Positions 1 to 8,018 of a stretch of DNA of 64,000 nt are shown piece after piece. Source of the stretch: Bradyrhizobium centrolobii (lineage in GTDB: Bacteria; Pseudomonadota; Alphaproteobacteria; Rhizobiales; Xanthobacteraceae); NCBI RefSeq assembly GCF_001641635.1, contig NZ_LUUB01000018.1, positions 57,764 through 121,763 of the forward strand, read 5' to 3'. The notes beneath the pieces were generated by a model, which was not told the DNA's origin, searched no databases, and was given only the letters and a program-made list of their open reading frames with translations. How positions within the stretch are numbered: the stretch's first letter is position 1; the number at the start of each line of letters is the position of its first letter. The translations under genes were made by a program, and so were the position numbers.

Positions 1-537
1 CATGATTTCCTGCGCGCCTACTATCATCACAAGAGCGCGGACTGGACCGACAACAAGCCCTATCCGCTCAAATCCTGGTCCGCCAGCGAACTCGCAAAGC
101 TGCCGACCTATTACGTGATGGACGCTGGCGAGACCATGGCGGAGACAGTCGCGAAGGAGATGCCGCCGCCGGCCGCAATCGCCGCCAATCAGTGGCTGCC
201 GGACCGTGAACTCGCCTACTACAGCGCCGAATTCGGCCGCACCGGATTTCAGGGCGGGCTGCAATGGTATCGCTGCGGCACCTCGGGCGCTTTCAATGAC
301 GAGTTGCAGCTGTTCGCGGGCCGTACCATCGACGTGCCCTCCTGCTTCATCTCGGGCAAGCAGGATTGGGGCACGTATCAGCGCCCCGGCGTGGTGGAAG
401 CGATGCAGGCTAGCACCTGCACGAAGATGCTCGGCTGCCATCTCGTCGACGGCGCCGGCCATTGGGTGCAGCAGGAGCAGCCGGCCGTGGTAAGCCGGCT
501 GCTGCTCGACTTCCTCGCGAAGGCTCACGCGGGATGA
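1..537 (+). CDS. alpha/beta hydrolase, C-terminal part (5' end outside window)
   Basis: The reading frame is open from base 1, so the gene begins upstream; 178 codons are visible. The end has the usual layout of an alpha/beta hydrolase of the epoxide-hydrolase/haloalkane-dehalogenase type. A strand ending in SGKQDWGTY supplies the acid, and GAGHWVQQEQP supplies the catalytic histidine shortly before the C-terminus. The nucleophile region lies outside the window, so the substrate cannot be judged. The internal ATG at 115 is not the true start because homology-like sequence continues upstream of it. The stop codon lies just before the mbfA promoter. Confidence 0.75.
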   Translation, partial: HDFLRAYYHHKSADWTDNKPYPLKSWSASELAKLPTYYVMDAGETMAETVAKEMPPPAAIAANQWLPDRELAYYSAEFGRTGFQGGLQWYRCGTSGAFNDELQLFAGRTIDVPSCFISGKQDWGTYQRPGVVEAMQASTCTKMLGCHLVDGAGHWVQQEQPAVVSRLLLDFLAKAHAG

Positions 538-538
538 T

Positions 539-567
539 TTGACCCGGGAACTGCGGCGGCCTATATA
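539..567 (+). promoter_or_regulatory. probable sigma-70-type promoter of mbfA
   Basis: TTGACC at 539-544 and TATATA at 562-567 are separated by 17 bp. An alternative -10, TATAAT at 564-569, overlaps it. The predicted start point lies inside or next to the ICE box, giving a leader of about 25 nt before the GTG start at 601. Confidence 0.6.
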
Positions 568-568
568 A

Positions 569-585
569 TTTAGAATAGTTCTAAA
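569..585. promoter_or_regulatory. ICE box (Irr-binding iron control element)
   Basis: TTTAGAATAGTTCTAAA is a perfect 7-bp inverted repeat around a 3-bp centre. It matches the TTTRGAA-N3-TTCYAAA iron control element known in Bradyrhizobium. It overlaps the -10/+1 region of the mbfA promoter, which fits repression by Irr when iron is low and export only when iron is plentiful. Confidence 0.85.
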
Positions 586-600
586 CTGTATAGGCCCATC

Positions 601-1572
601 GTGAAGAACTTTGCCGATCTGACCGAGCGCGAGGTGCTCGCGGTCGCGATCTCCTCCGAGGAGGAAGACAGCCGCATCTACATGACCTTCGCCGAGGACC
701 TCCGGGAGCGATACCCGGACACGGCCAAGATCTTCGAGGAGATGGCCGAGGAAGAGCGCGGCCACCGGCATCGCCTGCTAAAGCTCTACGAAGAGCGCTT
801 CGGCCCGCATCTGCCGCCGATCCGCCGCGAGGACGTCAAGGGCTTCCTGCGCCGCCGCCCGATCTGGCTGACCAAGAACCTGCCGCTCGACACGATCCGC
901 AAAGAAGTCGAGACCATGGAGCTCGAGGCCGAGCGGTTCTACGCCAGGGCCTCCGAGCAGGCCGAGGATGTCGGTGTGCGGCGGCTCTTGGGCGATCTCG
1001 CCGAGGAAGAGAAGCACCACGAGAATCGCGCCGTCGCGCTCACCGACGAGATCCTGAAGCCCGACGTGCGCGCCGAGGAAGACCGCACGCGGCGGCGGAT
1101 GTTCGTGCTGCAATATGTGCAGCCGGGCCTCGCCGGCCTGATGGACGGCTCGGTCTCGACGCTGGCGCCGTTGTTTGCCGCCGCCTTCGCCACCCATCAG
1201 AACTGGCAGACGTTTCTGGTCGGCCTCGCCGCCTCGATCGGCGCCGGCATCAGCATGGGTTTTGCGGAAGCACTGTCCGACGACGGTTCGCTGACCGGGC
1301 GCGGCTCGCCATGGCTTCGCGGCATCACCTGCGGAGCGATGACGACGCTCGGCGGGCTCGGGCACACCATGCCCTATCTCGTGCCGGATGCGTGGCCCAA
1401 CGCGTTCTGGATCGCGACGGCGATCGCCTGCGTCGTCGTGTTCTTCGAATTGTGGGCGATCGCCTTCATCCGTGCGCGCTACATGGACACGCCGTTTCTT
1501 CAGGCCGTGTTCCAGATCGTGCTCGGCGGCGCGATCGTGCTCGGCGTGGGCATATTGATCGGGGCGGCGTAG
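601..1572 (+). CDS. mbfA: membrane-bound ferritin-like iron exporter MbfA
   Basis: This 323-residue protein joins a rubrerythrin/ferritin-like domain to a CCC1/VIT1-type membrane domain, the defining MbfA layout. Residues 1 to about 160 carry the di-iron ligands (EEED, EEERGH, the glutamates around ETMELEAERFY, and EEEKHH). From about residue 170 the VIT1-like part has MDGSVSTLAPL and SMGFAEALS followed by hydrophobic helices. MbfA in Bradyrhizobium is known to export ferrous iron across the inner membrane and protect against iron and peroxide stress. The start is GTG, placed by the frame and by the short leader after the ICE box. Confidence 0.92.
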   Translation: MKNFADLTEREVLAVAISSEEEDSRIYMTFAEDLRERYPDTAKIFEEMAEEERGHRHRLLKLYEERFGPHLPPIRREDVKGFLRRRPIWLTKNLPLDTIRKEVETMELEAERFYARASEQAEDVGVRRLLGDLAEEEKHHENRAVALTDEILKPDVRAEEDRTRRRMFVLQYVQPGLAGLMDGSVSTLAPLFAAAFATHQNWQTFLVGLAASIGAGISMGFAEALSDDGSLTGRGSPWLRGITCGAMTTLGGLGHTMPYLVPDAWPNAFWIATAIACVVVFFELWAIAFIRARYMDTPFLQAVFQIVLGGAIVLGVGILIGAA

Positions 1573-1585
1573 ATTCTCTCACCTT

Positions 1586-1685
1586 GTCATCGCCCGCGAA
1601 AGCGGGCGATCCAGTATTCCAGAGACATAGTCGTATGCGGAGAAGCCGCGGCGTACTGGATCGCCCGGTCAAGCCGGGCGATGAC
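1586..1685. repeat. dispersed palindromic repeat, family A
   Basis: The left arm GTCATCGCCCGCGAAAGCGG and the right arm, which ends CCGGGCGATGAC, are imperfect inverted copies around a short variable centre. A second copy lies at 3832-3932. It is noncoding and typical of rhizobial intergenic repeat elements. Confidence 0.75.
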
Positions 1686-1809
1686 TGCGATCAATTGTTT
1701 GGCTTTTTGCTCGACACGCCTCGCCGGCATGGCAATCACCGTCAAACGGCCGTTGCGGCGTTTGGGCAAACTGCGCATCATCCTCACGCAATGAAGCAGG
1801 AGAAGCGCG

Positions 1810-3282
1810 GTGGCCAAATCAGAATGGAGTTTCAAGAGCGCGGTCGAGCTGTCGGCCGCGTTGACTGCGAAGAAGGTCTCCGCGGTCGAGCTCGCGCAGG
1901 ATGCGATCGATCGCATCGAGCGTCACGACGGCAAGGTCAACGCGATCTGCGTTCGCGACTTCGACCGCGCGCTCGCCGCGGCGCGCGAGGCGGATGGGGC
2001 ACTGGCGCGCGGAGAGCGCAAGCCGCTGCTCGGCCTGCCTATGACGGTGAAGGAATCCTACAACATCGCCGGCCTGCCGACGACCTGGGGCATTCCTGCG
2101 CAGAAGGATTTCATCGCCAGGGAAGACGCCCTGCCGATCACACGGGTAAAAGACGCGGGCACCGTGATCCTGGGCAAGACCAACGTGCCGCTCGGCCTCG
2201 GCGACTGGCAGAGCTACAACGACATCTACGGCACCACCAACAATCCCTACGATCTCGGCCGCACGCCCGGCGGCTCCTCCGGTGGATCGTCGGCGGCGCT
2301 CGCGGCGGGCTATGGCCCGCTGTCGATCGGCTCCGACATCGGCGGCTCGCTGCGCGTGCCGGCGTTCCATTGCGGGGTCTATGCGCACAAGCCCACCTTC
2401 GGGCTGGTCGCGACGCGCGGCCACACCTCGCCGCCGCTGCCGCCATTGCCTTTCGAGCGCGACCTGTCGGTGATCGGCCCGATGGCGCGCAGCGCCGCCG
2501 ACCTCTCGCTGCTGCTCGACGTGATGGCCGGGCCCGATCCGATCGATGCGGGCAAGGCCTACCGGCTCGACCTGCCGGCGGCGCGGCACAACGCGCTCAA
2601 GGATTTCCGGGTACTGGTCATCGACACCGATCCGGTGCTGCCGACGGACACCGCCGTGCGCGGGACCATCAACAAGCTGGCCGATGGCCTTGCCAGGGCC
2701 GGTGTGAGGATCGAACGCAACAGCCCGCTGCTGCCGGATTTCGCCGCCTCGTCGCGGCTCTATATGCTCATGCTGATGTCGTTCCTGGGTGCAACCTTCG
2801 CGCCCGACATCTATGCCGGCGCCAAGGCAGCCGCGGCGGCACTGCCGGAGAGCGACAACAGCCTCGCCGCGGAGCGGCTGCGCGGCATCGCGCTCAGCCA
2901 TCGCGATTGGCAGACGGCCAACGGCGGACGCACGCGGCTGCGCGCGCAATGGCGCGAGCTGTTCAACACGTTCGATGCGGTGATCTGCCCGGTCATGCCG
3001 ACGCCGGCCTATCCGCACGACCATTCGCCGGAGCAGGAGCAACGGCGGATCAAGATCGATGGCAGGGAGCACATCTACCCCGATCAGCTTGCCTGGCCCG
3101 GCATCGCCACCCTGCCCGGCCTGCCCTCGACCGCGATCCCCACCGGCTTTGCGCCGGACGGGCTGCCGGTCGGCGTCCAGATCGTCGGCCCGTGGCTGGA
3201 GGACCGCACGCCGCTCAAACTCGCCGAACTGATCGAGCGCGAGTTCGGCGGCTTCACACCGCCGCCTTTGTTTGATGATTAG
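1810..3282 (+). CDS. amidase signature family enzyme
   Basis: This 490-residue amidase has the full Ser-cisSer-Lys triad region. Lys81 lies in MTVKESYN, the Gly/Ser motif GGSSGGS spans 154-160, and the nucleophile Ser180 lies in SDIGGSLRVPA. Family members hydrolyse carboxamides in the cytoplasm; GatA and the fatty-acid amide hydrolases belong here. No GatC or GatB partner is nearby, so tRNA amidation is unlikely and the substrate is unknown. The start is GTG, preceded by a GCAGGAG ribosome site. The gene stands alone between two repeat elements. Confidence 0.88.
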   Translation: MAKSEWSFKSAVELSAALTAKKVSAVELAQDAIDRIERHDGKVNAICVRDFDRALAAAREADGALARGERKPLLGLPMTVKESYNIAGLPTTWGIPAQKDFIAREDALPITRVKDAGTVILGKTNVPLGLGDWQSYNDIYGTTNNPYDLGRTPGGSSGGSSAALAAGYGPLSIGSDIGGSLRVPAFHCGVYAHKPTFGLVATRGHTSPPLPPLPFERDLSVIGPMARSAADLSLLLDVMAGPDPIDAGKAYRLDLPAARHNALKDFRVLVIDTDPVLPTDTAVRGTINKLADGLARAGVRIERNSPLLPDFAASSRLYMLMLMSFLGATFAPDIYAGAKAAAAALPESDNSLAAERLRGIALSHRDWQTANGGRTRLRAQWRELFNTFDAVICPVMPTPAYPHDHSPEQEQRRIKIDGREHIYPDQLAWPGIATLPGLPSTAIPTGFAPDGLPVGVQIVGPWLEDRTPLKLAELIEREFGGFTPPPLFDD

Positions 3283-3289
3283 ACTTCTC

Positions 3290-3427
3290 GTCATTGCGAG
3301 GAGTGAAGCGACGAAGCAATCCAGACTGCCCATGCGGACACATTTCTGGATTGCTTCGCTTCGCTCGCAATGACGAAGTAGCCAACTCCGAGATTCCGGG
3401 TTCGCGCTTCGCGCGCCCCGGAATGAC
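3290..3427. repeat. two adjacent dispersed palindromic repeats (families B and C)
   Basis: Bases 3290-3375 pair GTCATTGCGAGGAGTGAAGC with a right arm ending GCTCGCAATGACG (family B, also at 19131-19212). Bases 3391-3427 form a shorter hairpin ending CCCCGGAATGAC (family C, also near 7920, 12688 and 50466). Both are noncoding and lie just upstream of the NTF2-like gene. Confidence 0.7.
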
Positions 3428-3446
3428 AAAGAGGGAGAGGAACGTC

Positions 3447-3800
3447 ATGAGCCAGGACATGGAAGAGCTCACCGCGCTCAACCGCGACTATGTCGCCTCC
3501 GTGCAGAACTGCGACGTCAAACGCTTCGACGAGATCCTGGCGCCGGAGTTCTATTGCTCCAATCCCGACAAGACCCTGGTCGACCGCGCCGCGTTTCTGA
3601 AGCAGACGGCGCAGCCGATCGCGATCCGCAATCTCAAGGAGCGCGACGTCATCATCCGCATCATGGGTGACTTCGCCATCATCCATGGCGCGACCACCTA
3701 CACGACGGCAGACGGCCAGCAGGCCACCGGCCGCTACACCGATTGCTGGGCCAAGAAGAACGGCAAGTGGCTCGCGGTGTCGGCGCACGTGTCGCGGTGA
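3447..3800 (+). CDS. NTF2-like (SnoaL/DUF4440-type) protein
   Basis: A 117-residue protein with the single alpha+beta barrel pattern of the NTF2 superfamily. The first helix reads LTALNRDYVASVQNCD and is followed by FDEILAPEFYCSNPD. The strands GDFAIIHGATTYTTADGQQATGRYTDCWAKKNGKWLAVSAHVSR form the end. Such proteins bind small hydrophobic ligands or act as isomerases or hydrolases; nothing here fixes a substrate. The ATG at 3447 is chosen because it follows GAGGGAGAGG. The longer upstream frame runs through the repeat element and is not coding. Confidence 0.8.
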   Translation: MSQDMEELTALNRDYVASVQNCDVKRFDEILAPEFYCSNPDKTLVDRAAFLKQTAQPIAIRNLKERDVIIRIMGDFAIIHGATTYTTADGQQATGRYTDCWAKKNGKWLAVSAHVSR

Positions 3801-3831
3801 GGCGGGCACATCGCCTCCACACTCTCCGCTG

Positions 3832-3932
3832 TCATGCCCCGCGAAAGCGGGGCACCCAGTACGCCGCGGCCTATCGATTCAACCACAACCGTCTCCAGAG
3901 TACTGGATCGCCCGGTCAAGCCGGGCGATGAC
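3832..3932. repeat. dispersed palindromic repeat, family A
   Basis: The left arm GTCATGCCCCGCGAAAGCGG is paired with a right arm ending AGCCGGGCGATGAC. The organisation matches 1586-1685, with a different central segment. Confidence 0.75.
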
Positions 3933-3934
3933 AG

Positions 3935-3977
3935 CTGAGTTGGGGCACAACGCCTCTGAGTTGGGGCACAACGTCTG
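3935..3977. repeat. short tandem repeat, 21-bp unit
   Basis: CTGAGTTGGGGCACAACG occurs twice in direct orientation, 21 bp apart, and a third partial CTGAGTT follows. It lies between convergent gene ends, directly after a family A element. Confidence 0.75.
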
Positions 3978-3998
3978 AGTTACAGGCGACGCCTGGTG

Positions 3999-5087
3999 TT
4001 AGCTGTCGAACATGATCACGCTGCGCAGCGTCTTGCCGGCCTTCATGTTGGCAAAGCCTTCGTTGATTTCGGACAGCTTCAGCTTGGCCGAGATCCAGTC
4101 CTCGAGGTGCAACCGGCCGCGCAGGTAGAAATCGACCAGGCGGGGCATGTCGACGCGGAAATGGTTCGAGCCCATCGATGAGCCCTGGATCTTGCGCTCG
4201 CGTAGGAAGTCGAAGCCGTGCAGCTCGATCTTCTGCCCGAACGGGATCATGCCGACGATGGTGGCGGTGCCGCCCGCGGCGAGCATGCCGAAGGCCTGCT
4301 CCGCGGTCTCCTTGCGACCGAGCACCTCGAAGGAATGATGCACGCCGCCATTGGTGAGATCGCGTACCTGCTTCACGACGTCGCCGTCGGCGGGATTGAT
4401 GATGTCGGTCGCGCCGAGCTTGGTGGCAAGCTGGAGCTTTGCGGGATTGGTGTCGATGGCGATGATGCGGCCCGCGCCCGCAATCTGCGCGCCGTTGATC
4501 GCGGCCATGCCGACGCCGCCGCAGCCGATCACCGCCACGGTCTCGCCGGCCTGGACCTTTGCGGTATTCACCACGGCGCCGTAGCCGGTGATGACGCCGC
4601 AGCCGATCAGCGCGGCGAGCTCCAGCGGCATGTCCTTGCGGATTTTCACGATGGCGTTCTCGTGCACCAGCATCTGCTCGGCGAAGGAGGAGAGATTGAG
4701 GAACTGGTGCAGCTTCTCCGGCTTCGACCATTGCATGCGGTTGGAGGCGCCCGGCAGCATCTTCACCGTTGTGTCCGTGCAGAGCACGGTACGGCCTGTC
4801 GTGCAGTTGTCGCAGGTGCCGCAGAACACGGAGAGGCAGGTGACGACGTGGTCGCCCGGCTTCACGTAAGTCACGTCGGAGCCGACCTGCTCGACGACGC
4901 CTGCGGACTCATGGCCGAGCACCGCCGGCAGCGGATGCGGATAGAGGCCTTCCATGAAGTGCAGGTCGGAGTGGCAGAGGCCGGCAACCGCCGTGCGGAT
5001 CAGCACTTCGCGCGGGCCCGGCTTCGGCAGGCTGACATCCTCGATGACCAGCGGCTGATTGACTTCATAGAGGACGGCGGCCTTCAT
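3999..5087 (-). CDS. zinc-dependent alcohol dehydrogenase (MDR, class III-like)
   Basis: This 362-residue medium-chain dehydrogenase has the catalytic zinc ligands Cys38 (GLCHSD) with His59 and Glu60 (GHE). The structural zinc loop has Cys89, Cys92, Cys95 and Cys103. The Rossmann fold is marked by GCGGVGMAAI. It should oxidise an alcohol or reduce an aldehyde with NAD(H) in the cytosol. The C-terminal AGKTLRSVIMFDS is typical of the formaldehyde/aryl-alcohol branch. The gene is convergent with the NTF2-like gene and in line with the acyl-CoA dehydrogenase upstream. The exact substrate is not readable. Confidence 0.88.
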   Translation of the reverse strand: MKAAVLYEVNQPLVIEDVSLPKPGPREVLIRTAVAGLCHSDLHFMEGLYPHPLPAVLGHESAGVVEQVGSDVTYVKPGDHVVTCLSVFCGTCDNCTTGRTVLCTDTTVKMLPGASNRMQWSKPEKLHQFLNLSSFAEQMLVHENAIVKIRKDMPLELAALIGCGVITGYGAVVNTAKVQAGETVAVIGCGGVGMAAINGAQIAGAGRIIAIDTNPAKLQLATKLGATDIINPADGDVVKQVRDLTNGGVHHSFEVLGRKETAEQAFGMLAAGGTATIVGMIPFGQKIELHGFDFLRERKIQGSSMGSNHFRVDMPRLVDFYLRGRLHLEDWISAKLKLSEINEGFANMKAGKTLRSVIMFDS

Positions 5088-5178
5088 CGGTGTGTTTCCT
5101 CGTTGTTATGATTTCGTTGAATCCAGCGCTTCACCTCTCCCTATGGGAGAGGTGAAGCGCGAGCGCGGCCCAACGAGC

Positions 5179-6963
5179 CTACGCTGTCAGAACCAGTTCG
5201 CCAACCTCGCTCATACCGGCGGCGCGATCATCCAGCAGCAGCGCGGCGATCTTCTGCTGCGCGGCATTTTCCGTGAGCCGGAACGGATCGCTTGGCGACA
5301 CCCGATGATCGATCACGAGGCGCGAGAGCAGCAGCCGCCGCGCATCGCCACGCATGTCATGAATGCGATGCGCCTCCCAGGCGAGCGCAACCGCGCTTGC
5401 GACATGATAGAGCAGGCTGGTGGCACGCCGCGCATCAGCCTCGTTATCGGCCTTCCCCGCGACCTCGCGCGCAAAGCCGACCGCACGATCGGTGAGACCG
5501 CGCAGGCGGTCGCGCCAGGCCTGCGGCACGGAGGCGCTGTCGTCGAGCCGGGCATGCAGGTCAGCGGCGAGCGCGGATTCGGCGCCGTGGCGGCCGACCG
5601 CGCGCTTGAGCGCATCGATCGCGACGATGTTGCCGGTGCCCTCCCAGATCGAGCCGAGATGCGCATCGCGCAGCAGGCGGGCCGTGGCGAATTCCTCGAT
5701 ATAGCCGATGCCGCCGCGCATCTCGAGCGCATCGCCGCAGACCTTGCGCGCATCGCGCGTGGCGCGGAATTTCAACGTCGGGGTGAGGATGCGCAGCAGC
5801 GCCGCGGCATCCTGGCTTCCGGCCTCCGCGCGGTCGAGCGCGTCGGCGGTGAGAAAGCTCATCGATAGCGCCTGCTCAACCGGCAGCATGATCTTCAGCG
5901 TCTGCCGCCGTCCGAGCGGCAGGTCGATGATGCGATTGCCGAACACCACGCGGTTCTTCGCCACCGTCATCGCGTCATGATAGGCGCGGCGCATCAGCGC
6001 GGTCGATTTGACGCCATTCGAGAGCCGCGACGAGTTCACCATCTCGGCCATCTGCACGAAGCCGCGGTCGAGCTTGCCGACAGCATAGGCGATCGCGCCT
6101 TCGAGCTTGATCTCACCCGACGCCATCGAGCGGGTGCCGAGCTTGTCCTTCAGCCGCACGATCCGGTAGTGGTTCTGCGAACCGTCGTCGAGGAAGCGCG
6201 GCATCAGGAACAGGCCGACGCCGCGTGTGCCGGGGCCGGCGCCTTCGGGGCGTGCCAGCAGCATGACGACCTTCGCGTCAGCATTCGAGCAGAACCATTT
6301 CTCGCCGTAGAGCCGCCAATGGTCGGCCTCCCTTACCGCGCGCGTCGTCAGCGTACCGACGTCGGACCCGCCCTCCTTTTCGGTCATGAACTGGCCGCCC
6401 TGGGTCAGCTTGCTCATGTCGGTCTGCGTCAGGCCGTCGAGATATTTCGCTTGCAACGCCTCATCGCCGAAATTCGCGAGCAGCTTGGCGCAGCCGTCGG
6501 TGACGTTGATCGGGCAGCCCATGCCGAACTCGGTCTGGTTGAACAGGAAGGTGAAGGCGTGTTTCGCGACCACCGGATATTTGTCGGGCCAGCCCATGAT
6601 GCCCTTGCGGATCGAGAGCGCATGAATGCCAAACTCGCCGAAGGCCGCCTTCTCCAGCTCGCGATAGGCCGGGTGATATTCGATCCACTGCACGTCGCGG
6701 CCGAACCTGTCGCGCTGGTGCAGCACCGGCGTATGCCGGTCGGCAAGTCGCGCGCATTCGTCGAGATATCCGCCCGCGAGCTCGCCGAGCCGGTCGAGAT
6801 GCGGTTCGATGTGATGGAACAGTGCGTCCGGCAGATGGATGCGCAACAGATCCGTCAGCGCCGGATCGGCGCGGTAGAAATTCATGCCGGTCGTGTCGGG
6901 TGCGAGCAGGCCCGGCTGGTTCGCGATAGCATCTGCCTGATGCGACCTGATGGGCTGATGCAT
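5179..6963 (-). CDS. acyl-CoA dehydrogenase family protein (long, AidB-like)
   Basis: This 594-residue flavoprotein is longer than short-chain dehydrogenases of about 380 residues. It has an extra N-terminal region and the acyl-CoA dehydrogenase core. WFCSNADAKVVMLLARPEGAG and GLFLMPRFL mark the middle barrel. QALSMSFLTADALDRAEAG and RGGIGYIEEFATARLLRDAHLGSIWEGTGN mark the FAD-binding C-terminal helices. The start at 6963 follows GAAGAGG, and the frame upstream of it lacks family-like sequence. It probably acts in fatty acyl-CoA oxidation or, like AidB, in stress protection. It is divergent from the SDR gene. Confidence 0.87.
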   Translation of the reverse strand: MHQPIRSHQADAIANQPGLLAPDTTGMNFYRADPALTDLLRIHLPDALFHHIEPHLDRLGELAGGYLDECARLADRHTPVLHQRDRFGRDVQWIEYHPAYRELEKAAFGEFGIHALSIRKGIMGWPDKYPVVAKHAFTFLFNQTEFGMGCPINVTDGCAKLLANFGDEALQAKYLDGLTQTDMSKLTQGGQFMTEKEGGSDVGTLTTRAVREADHWRLYGEKWFCSNADAKVVMLLARPEGAGPGTRGVGLFLMPRFLDDGSQNHYRIVRLKDKLGTRSMASGEIKLEGAIAYAVGKLDRGFVQMAEMVNSSRLSNGVKSTALMRRAYHDAMTVAKNRVVFGNRIIDLPLGRRQTLKIMLPVEQALSMSFLTADALDRAEAGSQDAAALLRILTPTLKFRATRDARKVCGDALEMRGGIGYIEEFATARLLRDAHLGSIWEGTGNIVAIDALKRAVGRHGAESALAADLHARLDDSASVPQAWRDRLRGLTDRAVGFAREVAGKADNEADARRATSLLYHVASAVALAWEAHRIHDMRGDARRLLLSRLVIDHRVSPSDPFRLTENAAQQKIAALLLDDRAAGMSEVGELVLTA

Positions 6964-7024
6964 GATGACCTCTTCGTTTCCGCCCCGTGGCATTTTGGGC
7001 AACAGCTTTAACGCTTGCTGCTTT

Positions 7025-7042
7025 GCATGATGTGGATCATGC
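7025..7042. promoter_or_regulatory. perfect inverted repeat between divergent genes
   Basis: GCATGAT and ATCATGC flank a 4-bp centre in the 242-bp region between the acyl-CoA dehydrogenase (minus) and the SDR (plus). The geometry suits a dimeric repressor, but no cognate regulator gene is adjacent. Confidence 0.4.
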
Positions 7043-7205
7043 TCCAGACGGCAATACGGATAAAGCCGCAAATTGTCAGGGAGGCATGACCGCCGCGAGG
7101 AAGCAATTCGCTCTGCGGAATTGTGATCGACCGGTTCGGTACGTCGGCTGGTCGTTCGGGCGCCTGATGCATAGATGAGCGGCTCCTATCCCCGAGGGAC
7201 CAACC

Positions 7206-7907
7206 ATGGACCACCCAAAGTACAAGATCGCGCTGATCGTCGGCGCCGGCGAAGGATTGAGCGCCTCGCTGGCGCGGCTGCTCTCCGCCCAAGGACTGCG
7301 TGTGGCGCTCGCCGCGCGAAAGATCGAGAAGCTCGGCGCGCTCTGCACCGAAACCGGCGCGAAAGCCTATGCCTGCAACGCGACGGAGCCGGAGGAGGTC
7401 GAACGCCTGTTTGGCCTCGTCGAACGCGAGATCGGGACGCCCGACCTCGTCATCTACAACGCGAGCGGCCGCATCCGCGGCCCCTTCCTCGACCTGGTTC
7501 CGGTGGATGTCGCGCAATCGATCGCGGTCAGCGCCTATGGCGGGTTCCTGGTGGCGCAACAGGCGGCCAAGCGCATGCTGCCGAACAAGCACGGCGCGAT
7601 CCTGTTCACTGGCGCATCGGCCAGTGTCAAAGGCTATGCCCAGTCCGCCCCGTTCGCGATGGGCAAGTTCGCGCTGCGCGGGCTCGCCCAGGGCATGGCG
7701 CGCGAGCTCGCGCCGCAGGGCATCCATGTCGCGCATTTCGTCATCGACGGCGGCATCCGCAGCGCGGCGCGCACCGAGCCCGCGGACAGGCCGGATTCGA
7801 TGCTCGATCCCGATGCGATCGCGGAGAGCTATTGGAACGTCCTTCAGCAGCCGCGCAGCGCCTGGAGTTGGGAGCTGGAGTTGCGGCCCTGGGTGGAGAA
7901 GTTTTGA
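7206..7907 (+). CDS. short-chain dehydrogenase/reductase-like protein with Phe at the catalytic Tyr position
   Basis: A 233-residue SDR-fold protein. The cofactor loop reads VGAGEGLS, near the TGxxxGxG pattern, and YNASG stands for the NNAG motif. The catalytic Ser region TGASAS is present. Where classical SDRs have YxxxK this protein has FAMGK, so the catalytic tyrosine appears to be phenylalanine while the lysine remains. That makes a normal hydride-transfer role uncertain. The start follows a GAGGGACC site. Neighbours handle acyl-CoA substrates, so a role in acyl metabolism is an inference only. Confidence 0.82.
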   Translation: MDHPKYKIALIVGAGEGLSASLARLLSAQGLRVALAARKIEKLGALCTETGAKAYACNATEPEEVERLFGLVEREIGTPDLVIYNASGRIRGPFLDLVPVDVAQSIAVSAYGGFLVAQQAAKRMLPNKHGAILFTGASASVKGYAQSAPFAMGKFALRGLAQGMARELAPQGIHVAHFVIDGGIRSAARTEPADRPDSMLDPDAIAESYWNVLQQPRSAWSWELELRPWVEKF

Positions 7908-7919
7908 ATTGAGCAGAAC

Positions 7920-7998
7920 GTCATTCCGGGGCGATGCGAAGCATCGAACCCGGAATCTCGAGATTCCGGGTCTGGTCCTTCGGACCATCCCGGATGAC
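7920..7998. repeat. dispersed palindromic repeat, family C
   Basis: CGTCATTCCGGGGCGATGCG at the left and CCATCCCGGATGAC at the right form imperfect arms. An inner hairpin is built on CGGAATCTCGAGATTCCGG. It sits between the SDR and the hydratase genes. Confidence 0.65.
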
Positions 7999-8018
7999 AA
8001 CACGAAACGGGGAGCGAA

